Assembly (NCBI GenBank): GCA_011763485.2
Contig: JAANSK020265383.1
Coordinates: 1-21,787, forward strand
From: Isoetes engelmannii
Lineage: Eukaryota; Streptophyta; Lycopodiopsida; Isoetales; Isoetaceae
Length of the DNA stretch: 21,787 nucleotides
Direction of reading: 5' to 3'
How positions within the stretch are numbered: the stretch's first letter is position 1; each line of letters starts with the position of its first letter. The notes beneath the pieces are model-generated. The model ran no database searches. It saw only the letters and a program-made list of their open reading frames with translations, and was not told the origin of the DNA. Shown piece after piece: positions 8,501-18,300 of the stretch. The position numbers and the translations under genes were made by a program.

Positions 8501-11500
8501 AGATGCGCTGCGCCTTCTGTTCGAGCTGTCGAAGAACAGCCGGATCGAGATTGCTATCCCGCTGCGACTTCACAAACTCTTCGATCTCCAGACGCAGTCT
8601 CGCCCGACTCTCTTGGATCTTGGTGTCCAGCGGAGTGAGCACCACGGACTGCAGCACTGCCCGAGCATGCGGAAAGTCGGCGTACAGGGCCGTGGGCTTC
8701 TGCGGCGAGGCGATCTCCTGGCCCGCATTGGTTCGAAGGAGAGACTCGACGACTTTGAGCATGCGACTGGCTTCGGCCTGCGGAAGTGCGCTCAAGGCCA
8801 AGGCATTGGTCACTCGTTGCCGTGCCTCCTGCAGATCGGCAGTGAGCTTGGTCCGGGCTTCTCTGCGCGCGGCGTCATTCGCAGCAGCCACTGAAGCGGC
8901 AGCCGATTGACTAATCCGACCCAGCCTCTCCTCGATGAGCCTTGCGGGCAACAGCCGCTCTGCTCTGCGGTGCCCGGTCGCTGCGTCAACCAGTAGAGCT
9001 TGCAGTTCGGCGCCTTGCAGTGACGCCGCACCGTCTGCGCGGGAGTCGTGTTCAACACGCTCCACCGCTGCGAGCAGCTGTGAAACGTCCGCCAACGGTA
9101 CGCTCGTCTCAGGATCGTTTGGCGGTGACCACGTGAGGGCGGGCCTCCTGTCGTGCGCGAGGGGATACTGCAAGACTAGGAGCTGGTCTTCCTCGGACAG
9201 CGAGGAGGCGCTGGCACGTTGCTCCATGAGGCCCAGGGCGCTATCCAGCGCGCAGTGCAGGAGTCGGCGGTGAATCGCTGCTTCGCCTTCCGGCAGGTCT
9301 AGCGCGTTGACATAGTCCCGAGCAGCCATGAGTTCCCGATACAGCCCACTCAGGAACTCGACATGCTTTGCCGGGAGAGCCTCCTGCTTGCCGGCCTTCA
9401 GCCGGTCGAGCAGCTCAAAGAACTCGTGCGCAAAGCTGGACGTGGTCTTCAGGTTGTTGACGAGGTGGTCACGCCCGACGCCTTCGACAGGTCGGCGCCG
9501 GCCGACTCGCTTGCGCATGTCGCTGATGGTCGCAAGCCCTTTGTCCGCCAGCTTGTGCACTTCGGGCAGCAGCTTCCTGGCGCGCCCGTCGTCACCTCGA
9601 GCGATGGCAGCAATGCATGACCCTGTGGCAAACCCGTGCTTGTCTGTGCATATGGCTGCATGCAGTTCGACGTAGTCCGTTGCCGTCCAGTTGGTGACGA
9701 GCTCGGAGTCGCTGACCCAGTTTGCGGCGCGCTTCCGCATCCGCGCCGCACGCTCTTCGAGCGCCTGTCTCATGCTGACCTGCGCTGCGGAAAGAATCTC
9801 AGGCGTCAGATTCAGCTGGATCGTGTCCAGGGAGGCAATGCGCTCGACCACCTTCAGAAGTTCGCTGTGGGGCTGGAGCCTTGGACGCAAGTATTCGATA
9901 GCAGACCAGCGAATCCCCGAGGCGTCCCCTTGCAGCAGCATTGGCAACAGGGTTGTGCCGAAAACGCCCAGATGTTCTGCAAAGGAGCCTCCGGTCGAGT
10001 GCCGTTCTGCCGCATGCTCGAGCCACGTCTGGAGTGCCTTGAGGGCAGTGGGCTCGAACGAAACGCGCAGTTCCCCCGACCGGAGAATGCCGGTCCCCAG
10101 AGACCAGAGTCGGGCCGTCACACGAGAGTCGACTTCTCCAAGCGCCATTGCTGCGACGCACGCCAGTGCCCAGTGCTTGGACTCGAGGCAGGCCTGCAGA
10201 GTGCGTTGTGCTGGCTCGATCAAGGTCAGGGGGCCAGGGACTCCTGCATTCCCCGGCTCTTCATCGTTCGAGTCGGTCTGCTCCGACTCACCCAAGCCGC
10301 CGCTCAAGACAACGTTTGCACGCGCGTCATCCGAATCGCCCGCAGGCAAAGGCTCGGGCTGAAAGCGCAGCGGCACAGGAGCGGTCTGGGTCTCATCCTT
10401 GACCGCCGGGCCGCTTTGAAGTCCCGCCGAGTGGGTAACGGTCTCCGGGGTTGCTGCCGGTAGAGCCGGAGGCTCGGGCACAGCGACAAGCTCATCAGGT
10501 TGAGGCGCTTCCGCTGGCTCCTCGTCCGCCTTCACTGGCTGGGCGGTTGCGACAACACCGACGTCGGACCCGGTTTGTGCCTGTGTTTCAGCAAGCGTGG
10601 ACTCGTTGCTAGTCCCCGCGGCATCCGCGTTCGTGTCCGAGAGCGGTGCAAGGATGCGGCAGCGTTGCAGCGCTTCCTTGAGGCGGTCATCCGCCTCGCT
10701 AACGCGTGGCATTGCCTCTTGAAGCGCAAGCATCCGCTTTAGGTTCCGCTTCTTGGCATTGGTCTCGGCAGCGCCCTCAAAAGCGCCAGCCTCGATTCGC
10801 TCTACGGCGCCCGCAGCTTCTGCCGACTCTTCCGCAGCGGCGCGAACAGCCCGCACCTGGTTGACAACTTCCGCGAGCAGGGTGTCATCAGGGGTCTCAC
10901 CGAAGACGGCCCCCAGGTCAATTACACGCCAGGATCCAATGTCTGCGTCATCGCTCAAGCCCGCGATCGCAGCCTGTGCGTCCGCAGCAAGAGCGCTCAG
11001 CTCGCGGTCCCAGCTTTCCTTGGCAGCCGCCTGCGCCGCCGCCTCGGCGGCCAACGCTTCTAGCCGCAGCCGTTCAGCGAGGCGCTGCGCTTCGCGAGCC
11101 ACATTGAGCTGCTCGTGTGCCTGGGCGAGCTTTGACAGGTGCTCAAGGCAGGCTGCATGCTCGACGTCGAAGGTGTCGCTTCCTGGAACGGGCCAAGCCA
11201 GAACACTCCCTGGTGGCAAGGGAGCATCCACAACCGCAGGTGTCGGTGCTCGCGCCGCACTGCTGATCTGTAGCGGCTCTGTAGGCATCGCCTCTGCTGC
11301 GCTCGACTCCGAGTCCACGACCGCAGGCAGCTCGAGCGCCTCGTTGCGAGGCAACGCAGCTGCTTCCAGTGTCACGGCTGTCTGCCGGCTCACTGGGTCG
11401 ACCTCTCTGCGCTCGAGCACGCCTGGCGTCAGATTGGCCGGCTTTGCCGGTGCGGAAATGACGTACGCCTTGCCCTCGTGACTACCGTTCACCCGATCGT

Positions 11501-14500
11501 TATAGGCGTCGCGGCACACCTCGAAGCAGTGGGTCATGTACTCAAGCCCGGCTTGCGCATAGGGGCCCAGAGTCGACGAGTCGATGGCCTTGAAGACTTG
11601 GGGAAGCACATCCTTGTACGGGTGGTGCCCCAACAGGCAAAACACCCAGCCCAGCGTCTCGTCTTCGGACTTCTTGCACAGGTACGTGGCGAAGTCGGCC
11701 ATCTCGCGCCAGAACTGGCCAGGTGCGGCCTTCTCGTCGGATCTCCCGGCGTCCTCGAGGAACCGGGTGTAGGCGTCATCGATACGGTGGAAGAGTCGCT
11801 TCTCCGAGGGGAACAGATCGGGGATGTCGACCCAGTAGTGCGACTGGGGGATCGAAAGCCTGCGCATCACCCAATCTGGAAACTGCGAGACCGTAGGAGC
11901 CTCGCCCCGCTGGTGTCGAAGTCGGATTGGAAACTGACCGAGTTCACGCCAATAGCGTCCGATGGCTCTTCGATCCTTGGGCCAACCGTCCGGAGGCAAC
12001 ACGGTGTCCTTGTTCACAAACCAAGGCAACTCCACGCGCACACGCACAGTGCCGAGCAGCATGGCCTCATAGAGTTGCTTAGCGGGGCGCCCGCTAGTGC
12101 GCCTGAAAAGCTCCGGTGCTGCAAGGCCAGCATCGAGCGCTCTCTGCAACTGCGGGTTCTTGAGTGGCTCGCTGGGGGTTGTCTCGCCGTCCATCGACGG
12201 TGTAGCTGATGAGCCCTCGAGCCCCGGCGCATCCGCCTCGCGAGCTTCGCTTGACGCGGCCGGCTGCATCACAACGCTCTGTGCGACGTTCTCCGATGGC
12301 TGTGAGGCAGCGCCTGCGCTCAGCTCGGGCAGCTGTTGAAGGACCTGTGCAGCGAGCTCGAGCTGGAGGTCTGAGGCGGCGCTGGCCTCTACACCAGCCA
12401 TTCCATCGTCTGCAGGGCCATCTTTCAGACCGGTGGGCTCTTCGCCAAGCGACGAGTCCGGAGCCTCCGGATAGCGGATGATGTAGTCGCGCACCTTGCG
12501 CACAAAGAACAATGGTGCTGGCAGTGCGGTCCAATCGTCGTAGTGAGCATAGCCAAGCCGAAGCCCCATCACGAGCTTGACCAGGCTGTCAGGATTTAGG
12601 GTCGGCGGCGCTTGCAGAACAGTGACTTCGAGGCCGCTGGGCAGGGCGGCGTTGTCCTTGGCGACTGGAAGCAACCGGCGCTCGAACCAGCCGCTCTTGT
12701 TGCGTCCCATCCGAGGCCTGGGCCGATAGCACGACATCCCGCGCTTCGTCTGCACAGTGCTGCGATAGCCCATGACCACCAGGTAGTGCGGTGCGTGTCC
12801 CCCGTCGGAGTCGGGCTCGAGTTCGACGATGGTCTTGTACGTCGTGGCGTACTGCTCCTCGGTAGTCTGCCGGGTTGGCTCCGGCTGCGGGTCGGTCCGC
12901 CATTCCTCGAAGGTGGTCGTGTTTACCCACCGCATCACGAGCGTCGCATTTCGATCCGAGCGCAACCGCAGCAATGTCATTTGCGGGAACGCCTTCTCGA
13001 GGTCCAGGTCATCGAGCCATGCCCCACGACCCGTGCGCGAGATAAGCGACTCGTCTGAGATTTCCTTCCAAAGCCCAGCGACCGTCGACCAGTCGACAAG
13101 CACCACCGCACGGGGATCGGCCTCGCTGATCTTGTTCAGCACCTTGCGAGTGATGTCGGAGAAGTTCTCGCGTAGCCAAGTTTCGTCGCTGGTCAACTGG
13201 CGCTGGCTTCCAAGCCACTGCAAACCCTCGTTGAGGGGTTGCCATTCAGTGGTCTGCACCCGAGTGCGACTGCGACATGCAAAGGAGACACTGGTCACGC
13301 CGCTAGCCACATCGAGACGGGTAAACACGATGAGACTGACGGGCTGCTCTTGTGTGAATGCTCGAGCTTGGGACCGAATGGCCTGCACTCCGTAGATTGC
13401 CTGAGGCGCAGAGTCTCCAAGGCAGCCGCGAACAAACGACTCCGTGCCGAAGACTACGCCAGAGTGAGCGAGGAAGACATCGAGCAGCGCACTTTGCACG
13501 CGATGGATGAAGTGCTGAAAGTCAGGACGGTCGGTTCGCCGGTCGGTCTCCAGCGGCAGCAGATGGTGAACATTGGCCTTCGCGTGGTGACACATCGCGT
13601 GCAGGCCAGCGAAGTAGTTGACCGGATCCTCGGGCCGGTTTCCCACGTCCTTGGGGGCACAGATAACAACGTGTCGTGCGCCGGAGGTCCTTTGCCGGAC
13701 CTGCTCAGCGACAGACTTCCAACGCTCCACACGTGCCTCGAATCGACGGATCCCTTTTTCTCCGTCAAGTTCAAGGTTCGTCCGCAATCCGTGAACCTGC
13801 GGTGGCAGCGGCGAGAACTCCAGGCGTACGCGGTCGCCGAAAATGGTGCGTGCGCTCTGCTCGATGAGCTGCCGCTCTTGCGTTCCGTCGACAAACACCC
13901 AGAGTGAGGGCGTCTGCTGCCCGTGAATGCGAGCCAGAGCCTGCTCGTTGGCGAGGCGATGGCGTTCGAGCCGCTCCCTGCGCTTGTTCGCGCTGTCCGG
14001 TTCGTCGGCCTTCTGCTCTTCGTCGCTATCGTTGTCGACTTCGTCGGCAACGACCTCGACGTCGAGCGCTGCACCGGCCCAGCCTTCCTCAGACGCAACG
14101 CTAGGCAGCACGTCGTCGACTTGAAGGCGAGCCACTTCGCTCTTGGCCTGGGTCATCGCCCGTGACGTCTTGAGCAGGCGGAACGGCAAGCCGGGGTCGA
14201 GAACGTCCGGCATCAACTCGACCACACGATCTCGAAGGTCGACTTCGTCGGCTTCAAAGACGGTGCGCTGCTGGATGTAGTCGTACAACGTGGTGAGCTC
14301 GGGAAGGCCAACCCACCACCCTGGCTCGCTGGGCCTAGGGCTTTCCATGGCCAACTCCGGGGTCCTCGGAAGCGCGCCTCCGCTTTCAGCGAGGTACTGG
14401 ATGTAGTCGTCGCCGAACTCCCAACCGCTCTTGCCGCGCCGCATCGTTGCAGGCAAAACTGGGTTCTCCGCGCTAAAGATGTAGCAGCGGATGTTCGGCG

Positions 14501-15347
14501 GCGCGTTGGGCTTTCGGCCTGGCGGCTTCTTGGCCCACACACGTTTGACCGGCGTCACCTTCACGTGCAAGTCGCGGCCTGTTGGCCATGACGCGACGGA
14601 CAGCCTCGCGACCATCGAGAACACCGCGTCGCTACCGGGAGCCTTTGCTGGCCAAGTTGTCAGCTCAACTGCGCCTTCGAGATTGGTGGCGTCGGCGATG
14701 AGCTCACACGGCCCCAACCCCGGGAAGAGCTCTTCGCCAACGAGGCGCTCGGCAATGTGCTTTGCGATCAAATCCCATTGGGGCTTTGCGACTCGGCCGG
14801 AGGGCTGACGTGCAATCAACGGCTGGCTGTGTGCCTGCAGATCGATGTTGCCCGCAGAGATGTGAGAGCGAACCTCGCGAGCGGCGGTTCCGATGCCGTT
14901 TCGCTCGGCCCACTCTGCGACAACGTCCCTGTGCCATCGCATGAGGATGTCAGCGATGTCTTGCTTGAGGTCTTCGTGTGAGACGCCGTCGCTCTCTTGG
15001 CAACTGGCCCACCTCATCTCCAAGGAAGGCTTGGACGGGTCTCTCAAGCCCAGGTCTCGGTCAAGGCGGACCACGCCCTCAAGCTTCGCCATCAACGCGG
15101 CCCTGAGTCGCACGATGGGAAGGTTCTTGTCCTCTTTGCCCTTCGCGGCGTCGAGCAGCGACTGCATCGAGTTCAGCAACGAGCCCGTCAGACGGACCGC
15201 CAGCAACGACATTTGTTGATCCAGCCACTGCGGCCGTATACGCGCGCCCAGCAAAACCGGTCGGTCACTGCCCTTGGTCTCAGCGGACCGCTTCCAAACC
15301 GTTGTTGCTGATTCGGCCTGGCTCACATTCTTGGTGACATCGTTCAT
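5550..15347 (-). CDS. Giant pPIWI-RE-like protein fused to a STAND/AAA ATPase
   Basis: This is a single uninterrupted 3265-codon ORF. Residues about 1-430 fit the N-terminal pPIWI_RE_X type region; 425-480 is an acidic/basic linker; 480-960 fits MID plus RNase H-like PIWI, with VVLVDWS (D752), GYRS (860-863), and a closing APLFFVRKVRDYII segment near 945-957. Ordinary pPIWI-RE proteins end about here. This one continues through an acidic linker (960-1060), an unknown domain (1060-1300), Ala/Glu/Pro-rich linkers flanking a coiled coil (about 1395-1560), a helical region (1710-2400), a beta-rich segment (2420-2540), an ATPase starting MFFGR (M2544) with Walker A GGRRLGKSS (2566-2574) and Walker B LLIDEAD (D2672), and a C-terminal part of unknown role. 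The start ATG has AGGGA 7 bases upstream. The likely role is guide-dependent recognition coupled to an ATP-driven switch. Catalytic residues of the PIWI domain are not fully assigned. Confidence 0.82.
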   Translation of the reverse strand: MNDVTKNVSQAESATTVWKRSAETKGSDRPVLLGARIRPQWLDQQMSLLAVRLTGSLLNSMQSLLDAAKGKEDKNLPIVRLRAALMAKLEGVVRLDRDLGLRDPSKPSLEMRWASCQESDGVSHEDLKQDIADILMRWHRDVVAEWAERNGIGTAAREVRSHISAGNIDLQAHSQPLIARQPSGRVAKPQWDLIAKHIAERLVGEELFPGLGPCELIADATNLEGAVELTTWPAKAPGSDAVFSMVARLSVASWPTGRDLHVKVTPVKRVWAKKPPGRKPNAPPNIRCYIFSAENPVLPATMRRGKSGWEFGDDYIQYLAESGGALPRTPELAMESPRPSEPGWWVGLPELTTLYDYIQQRTVFEADEVDLRDRVVELMPDVLDPGLPFRLLKTSRAMTQAKSEVARLQVDDVLPSVASEEGWAGAALDVEVVADEVDNDSDEEQKADEPDSANKRRERLERHRLANEQALARIHGQQTPSLWVFVDGTQERQLIEQSARTIFGDRVRLEFSPLPPQVHGLRTNLELDGEKGIRRFEARVERWKSVAEQVRQRTSGARHVVICAPKDVGNRPEDPVNYFAGLHAMCHHAKANVHHLLPLETDRRTDRPDFQHFIHRVQSALLDVFLAHSGVVFGTESFVRGCLGDSAPQAIYGVQAIRSQARAFTQEQPVSLIVFTRLDVASGVTSVSFACRSRTRVQTTEWQPLNEGLQWLGSQRQLTSDETWLRENFSDITRKVLNKISEADPRAVVLVDWSTVAGLWKEISDESLISRTGRGAWLDDLDLEKAFPQMTLLRLRSDRNATLVMRWVNTTTFEEWRTDPQPEPTRQTTEEQYATTYKTIVELEPDSDGGHAPHYLVVMGYRSTVQTKRGMSCYRPRPRMGRNKSGWFERRLLPVAKDNAALPSGLEVTVLQAPPTLNPDSLVKLVMGLRLGYAHYDDWTALPAPLFFVRKVRDYIIRYPEAPDSSLGEEPTGLKDGPADDGMAGVEASAASDLQLELAAQVLQQLPELSAGAASQPSENVAQSVVMQPAASSEAREADAPGLEGSSATPSMDGETTPSEPLKNPQLQRALDAGLAAPELFRRTSGRPAKQLYEAMLLGTVRVRVELPWFVNKDTVLPPDGWPKDRRAIGRYWRELGQFPIRLRHQRGEAPTVSQFPDWVMRRLSIPQSHYWVDIPDLFPSEKRLFHRIDDAYTRFLEDAGRSDEKAAPGQFWREMADFATYLCKKSEDETLGWVFCLLGHHPYKDVLPQVFKAIDSSTLGPYAQAGLEYMTHCFEVCRDAYNDRVNGSHEGKAYVISAPAKPANLTPGVLERREVDPVSRQTAVTLEAAALPRNEALELPAVVDSESSAAEAMPTEPLQISSAARAPTPAVVDAPLPPGSVLAWPVPGSDTFDVEHAACLEHLSKLAQAHEQLNVAREAQRLAERLRLEALAAEAAAQAAAKESWDRELSALAADAQAAIAGLSDDADIGSWRVIDLGAVFGETPDDTLLAEVVNQVRAVRAAAEESAEAAGAVERIEAGAFEGAAETNAKKRNLKRMLALQEAMPRVSEADDRLKEALQRCRILAPLSDTNADAAGTSNESTLAETQAQTGSDVGVVATAQPVKADEEPAEAPQPDELVAVPEPPALPAATPETVTHSAGLQSGPAVKDETQTAPVPLRFQPEPLPAGDSDDARANVVLSGGLGESEQTDSNDEEPGNAGVPGPLTLIEPAQRTLQACLESKHWALACVAAMALGEVDSRVTARLWSLGTGILRSGELRVSFEPTALKALQTWLEHAAERHSTGGSFAEHLGVFGTTLLPMLLQGDASGIRWSAIEYLRPRLQPHSELLKVVERIASLDTIQLNLTPEILSAAQVSMRQALEERAARMRKRAANWVSDSELVTNWTATDYVELHAAICTDKHGFATGSCIAAIARGDDGRARKLLPEVHKLADKGLATISDMRKRVGRRRPVEGVGRDHLVNNLKTTSSFAHEFFELLDRLKAGKQEALPAKHVEFLSGLYRELMAARDYVNALDLPEGEAAIHRRLLHCALDSALGLMEQRASASSLSEEDQLLVLQYPLAHDRRPALTWSPPNDPETSVPLADVSQLLAAVERVEHDSRADGAASLQGAELQALLVDAATGHRRAERLLPARLIEERLGRISQSAAASVAAANDAARREARTKLTADLQEARQRVTNALALSALPQAEASRMLKVVESLLRTNAGQEIASPQKPTALYADFPHARAVLQSVVLTPLDTKIQESRARLRLEIEEFVKSQRDSNLDPAVLRQLEQKAQRILARLDIGTALSVRVARNEFLLLREDKLPLLKLDEQRAGPAFEAFLGEARRTTQGHRLLDGLHGLLSGSLPLPSSVPEWLTVLTEPERREAADLISRWLAVFSSGTRAGFAEALTDFLRTAGLSQDPTVIAPNEGKFFLDGKPFAGLAASGFGVFIPPALGSDATHIQGVVVASPVTFERLGQRVAQLPPTTPTFLLTRFSLKSEQRAQLGRDHPVLLVDDDLVAYVALHPGARLAKLLEVCLLSFKTNPYADYGARPVPPEMFFGRIDELGKLRNVPSAAVLYGGRRLGKSSLLNQILEESKVHLNLSPGEKGRGEMAIYVPLDSGKDPAGFGQDYRLFAWKAIHKALVSAGFLDAGDAELQSDQAIRDRIQDEIVAGRARTNACYLLIDEADDVMREDLQANAPFLASLQNLSDSVLGHCRLRYVIAGLHNLTRMTTGGNTALGKATSIALQPFSSEADILKGVDLITKPLAALGFHFDKGDEGLPMRILAVCNFYPAFIQLYCRNLVNRLYNKRAGKEISTLVTTEDLDAVERDQEFLREIQEKFGLNLNLDKRYKAIALILAEYSYAELAGSVFAGLTATDIRDHCAVYAPEHFKTTAPGAYEALLDEMEKLTILERNGSRYQLRTPDIATMLGDKEQVSHHLNELARETPTEARSKGEARLSVTQRSDSKTFPMPSAWLRNYMRGNPTDLAIFVGNQVSGISVFEKLRDPWEISNDDATIEAKTFGVPEEARTFLNSARKKAGPARNRLVAVLARAWQIDQIETYSALAQSFGRAAGQSDGAGRPKLPTVRPVLVASPDQALVLAMRQSTQDRPLPKNTLIAAIPPWSDDAVYFRFNDTQHENLAIRDSAPARQALLQASCGFGDEIERLSPSSLTVEEAVRLPQEARQRLTPDLASFYARVGLPVSIDAPTRKALEDLLILMHGESRAESKEQEHLSSLNLQLGHFVFAQWMGLIQPSNDGTWEVPSLYLELLERRPA

Positions 15348-15375
15348 TTTCTTCCCTGAATCGTTGTCGTTGTCT

Positions 15376-18300
15376 TTAAGTACCTTCTATATGCAACCCG
15401 CCGATGTTCGAAAGCGGCTCGTAGAACGAACGGTACAAGTTCTCGTAACATTCACGCAACGCGGCGTCTGGATGGTTCAAGCAATCGTCGAGGATGCGCC
15501 GCATCATGAGGAGCATCGAAGTACGAGGTGTATCGGGCAGACCGACCGCTGACTTTGGTGCCCAGGCTGCGTCCACAAAGTAGACGAAGGCCGGACAGTC
15601 GCCCCGCATCGCCCTCCCTATGGTCTGCAGAATCATGATCATCTGGTCGGCAACGAAGGGGCGCGCGAACTCACCGAGCGCCCGAGACGCTTGGGGCAAC
15701 CGCAAGAGGGCACCGACCTTGTGAGATACGTCTGCGCGCTTTGCACGCATAGCGGCAAGGGCAGCTTCTGGAGATCCGTAACTTGACTGGTCGAAATCTT
15801 CGGAGGCAGCCCCCACCACGCCTTGCAGGAATCCCAGGCTGTCGCTTCTGGGGTGGGGCCTTGTGAGGAGGTACAGGGAGCCGATCATCGCCTTGTCCGC
15901 GCGGGGACCAAACTTGTAGACGATATTGACACCCCGACCGATTGCGCTCATCGGGAAGATGAACAGGTCCCAATCGGCGTCGTCGCCAAGCCTCTCGACT
16001 TCGGAGGCTGTGATGCCATGCTTGGAGGCGGCCGCGAGTGCGCCGCCTCGAACGAGGAAGCGCACGCGTTCGCGCCAAGCTGGAAACTGCTGCCGGATGT
16101 GCTCATAGAGCAACTCACACTGCTCGTAGCTGTTGACCACGAAGGCGGCCTTGCGGCCAACGCCACCGACGGTGTCATTTTGTGCGATGGCCGCCTCTAC
16201 TTTGCTCGCCCGCCCGCCGTCGAGGAGCTCTGTCGCCATCGCCTTAAGGACAAACTCGCGCCTCGCCAAGCGGGAGCCACTGAAGAACAGTCGCTGTCTA
16301 TCGTCGTGAGGATCCTTCAAAGGCAGAAAGTGGTAGCGGGACTCTGCCCAGCCTGCCCCCGCGTTTGGGCGCCGAAGGACGTAGTGAGGACCGACGTTGA
16401 TGTGGTAACTGGGACTGTCGTGCAGCAATGAAGTGGCACTTGTCAACAGCACAGCGGGGCCCGTGCCCCCGGTGTCCAAGCCCAGTTGCGCCAATCGGGG
16501 CATCAGCATGCGAGGCGTGCCGACGAAGCCTACATGGGCAATGTCCACGTCGCCTTCATCGCCTACCGTGTACCGAACACCGCTAAGCCGCCCAGCCAGG
16601 GACTCTGGCACCAGCCCCAATAGCTCCTTGGACGGACGGGATTCGAAGACTTCGTCACCAAGAATGCCTTGGCCGTTGAGCAAGCGAAGGTGAGGGCTGA
16701 GACCGAAGTGCTGCAGCACCAGCAGCGTGACGTTGGCCAATAGCCTGACGTGCTCGACAAAGAACTTGGGCTCCTTGGCCGGCGCCAAGCCCGGCGCGCG
16801 CACTAGGACGCGTGCCAATGCATTTAGGTACTCGTCGGTGCCTTCCCGATCCCAGGTATCGAGAGCGCCGAGGACCTCTTTCGCGTACTCGCGAATGACA
16901 TCAGGCGTGACACGTGCAAGCTCAGCGAGCTTCAAGACCTCGCTGTCGCCGAGTCCGTGCGCCGTGGACGGTTCTTGGTCGGCTTCTGCACCGCCTTCGT
17001 CTTCACGTTGGAGTTCGTTGAGGTGACGAAGAGCTTCGCCGCCCTCGCGGAAGGCGACGCGCTTGGCTGCGAAGTCCCAAACGCGTTCTAGCGCCTGCCG
17101 GGCGTCGAGATGCGCTTGTGCCTCTTCGTCATCCTCAAAGCCCGCCCCAGCGCGGCTGAGTGGGAACATGTCTGCGATCAGGGATAGGCCTGTCAGGAGC
17201 TTGCGAGCGTACTCGTCGCGAAACTCCTTAGGCGACTTCACTATGGCCGCAGTCAGCCGCTCCGCGGCTTGCCCAAATCGTCCCGACATCGCCATGATGG
17301 TGGCGATGGACGCTCCGCCAATGAACGCGTTTCGCCCCTGTGCCGCTGGGGCATGGAGGTCAAGCAGTAGCCGATTCCAGACGGAGTCGGCGTCGCCCGA
17401 AAGCTTCATCAGGGGTGTGCCGCGGCCGTCCATGTTGGCCTGAGCGCCGTCGCACTCATCGACCACTACCAAATCGAAGGTTCGAGCGAGATATTCAAAG
17501 TGCCGCAACTGCACGTCGCTGAAGAGGGGCGACACCTCACGGTCTGTAGACAGGATGTGCCCGGCCCAAACGTTGGCGTTGACCAGCGAGCGCTCGGCCT
17601 CTTGACGACCGCAGACAGACGCCATCGCACACTGATGAGCTACGGGTCCCTTGCCAGCCTTTGCGCCGGCGGGACTCTGGTGAACTAGCTGACAAGGAGG
17701 ATGGGCGTGCGGGAACGCCGTCTCTTCGTCTCCTGCGAAGGCAGCGAGGCTGCAGTTGGTTGCGAAAAGCGGCGCGGCTGAACGGGTAACCGCGTAGCCA
17801 CGGTTGTCTTGTGAGAGTGCGGCCGCAAAGCTAGCCACGTGCTTGGAGCGCGCCCGATCACTTTGACCGAAGAGGAGTGCGGAGCGAACGTCGTACAGCG
17901 CCAGTCGCTCGACAAAGCCTGTAGCCACCTCGATGGAGGGGAACAAGAAGCACACCCGGTAGTCCCGCTCGCTTGACCAAGCGGCGAGCAGGTACAGGAG
18001 AGTTGTCTTGCCTGCGCCGGGCAAGCCGATGAGATGCTTGACGCCGCTTAGCTCCATGACATCGCACTCAGCGAGCCCATCGACGGTCGCTTCGCTGAGA
18101 ACAGCAGTGCGTTCGCCTGATGCAGTGTGCAGTCTGCAATACCAGCTGCGCTCTCTGCGTTGCTGTCTTCCGGCGAGCTCATCGATCCTGTCGAAGCGGT
18201 CTGCGACTGCAACCAAGTCCGACCAACGCACCAAGCCTGGCGTTCGTCCGTGACGCGCGATGTCAAGAATCGGAGGGTCAGGTGGCGTGAAACCAAGGGG

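Noticed and set aside
5652-15311. Numerous plus-strand and out-of-frame ORFs of 60-275 codons inside the giant gene, e.g. 9636-10463 and 11478-12209
   Set aside because: They are antisense or shifted readings of a continuous 3265-codon gene with clear domain content; their translations are Arg/Pro/Ser-rich with no recognisable motif, as expected for shadows in GC-rich DNA.
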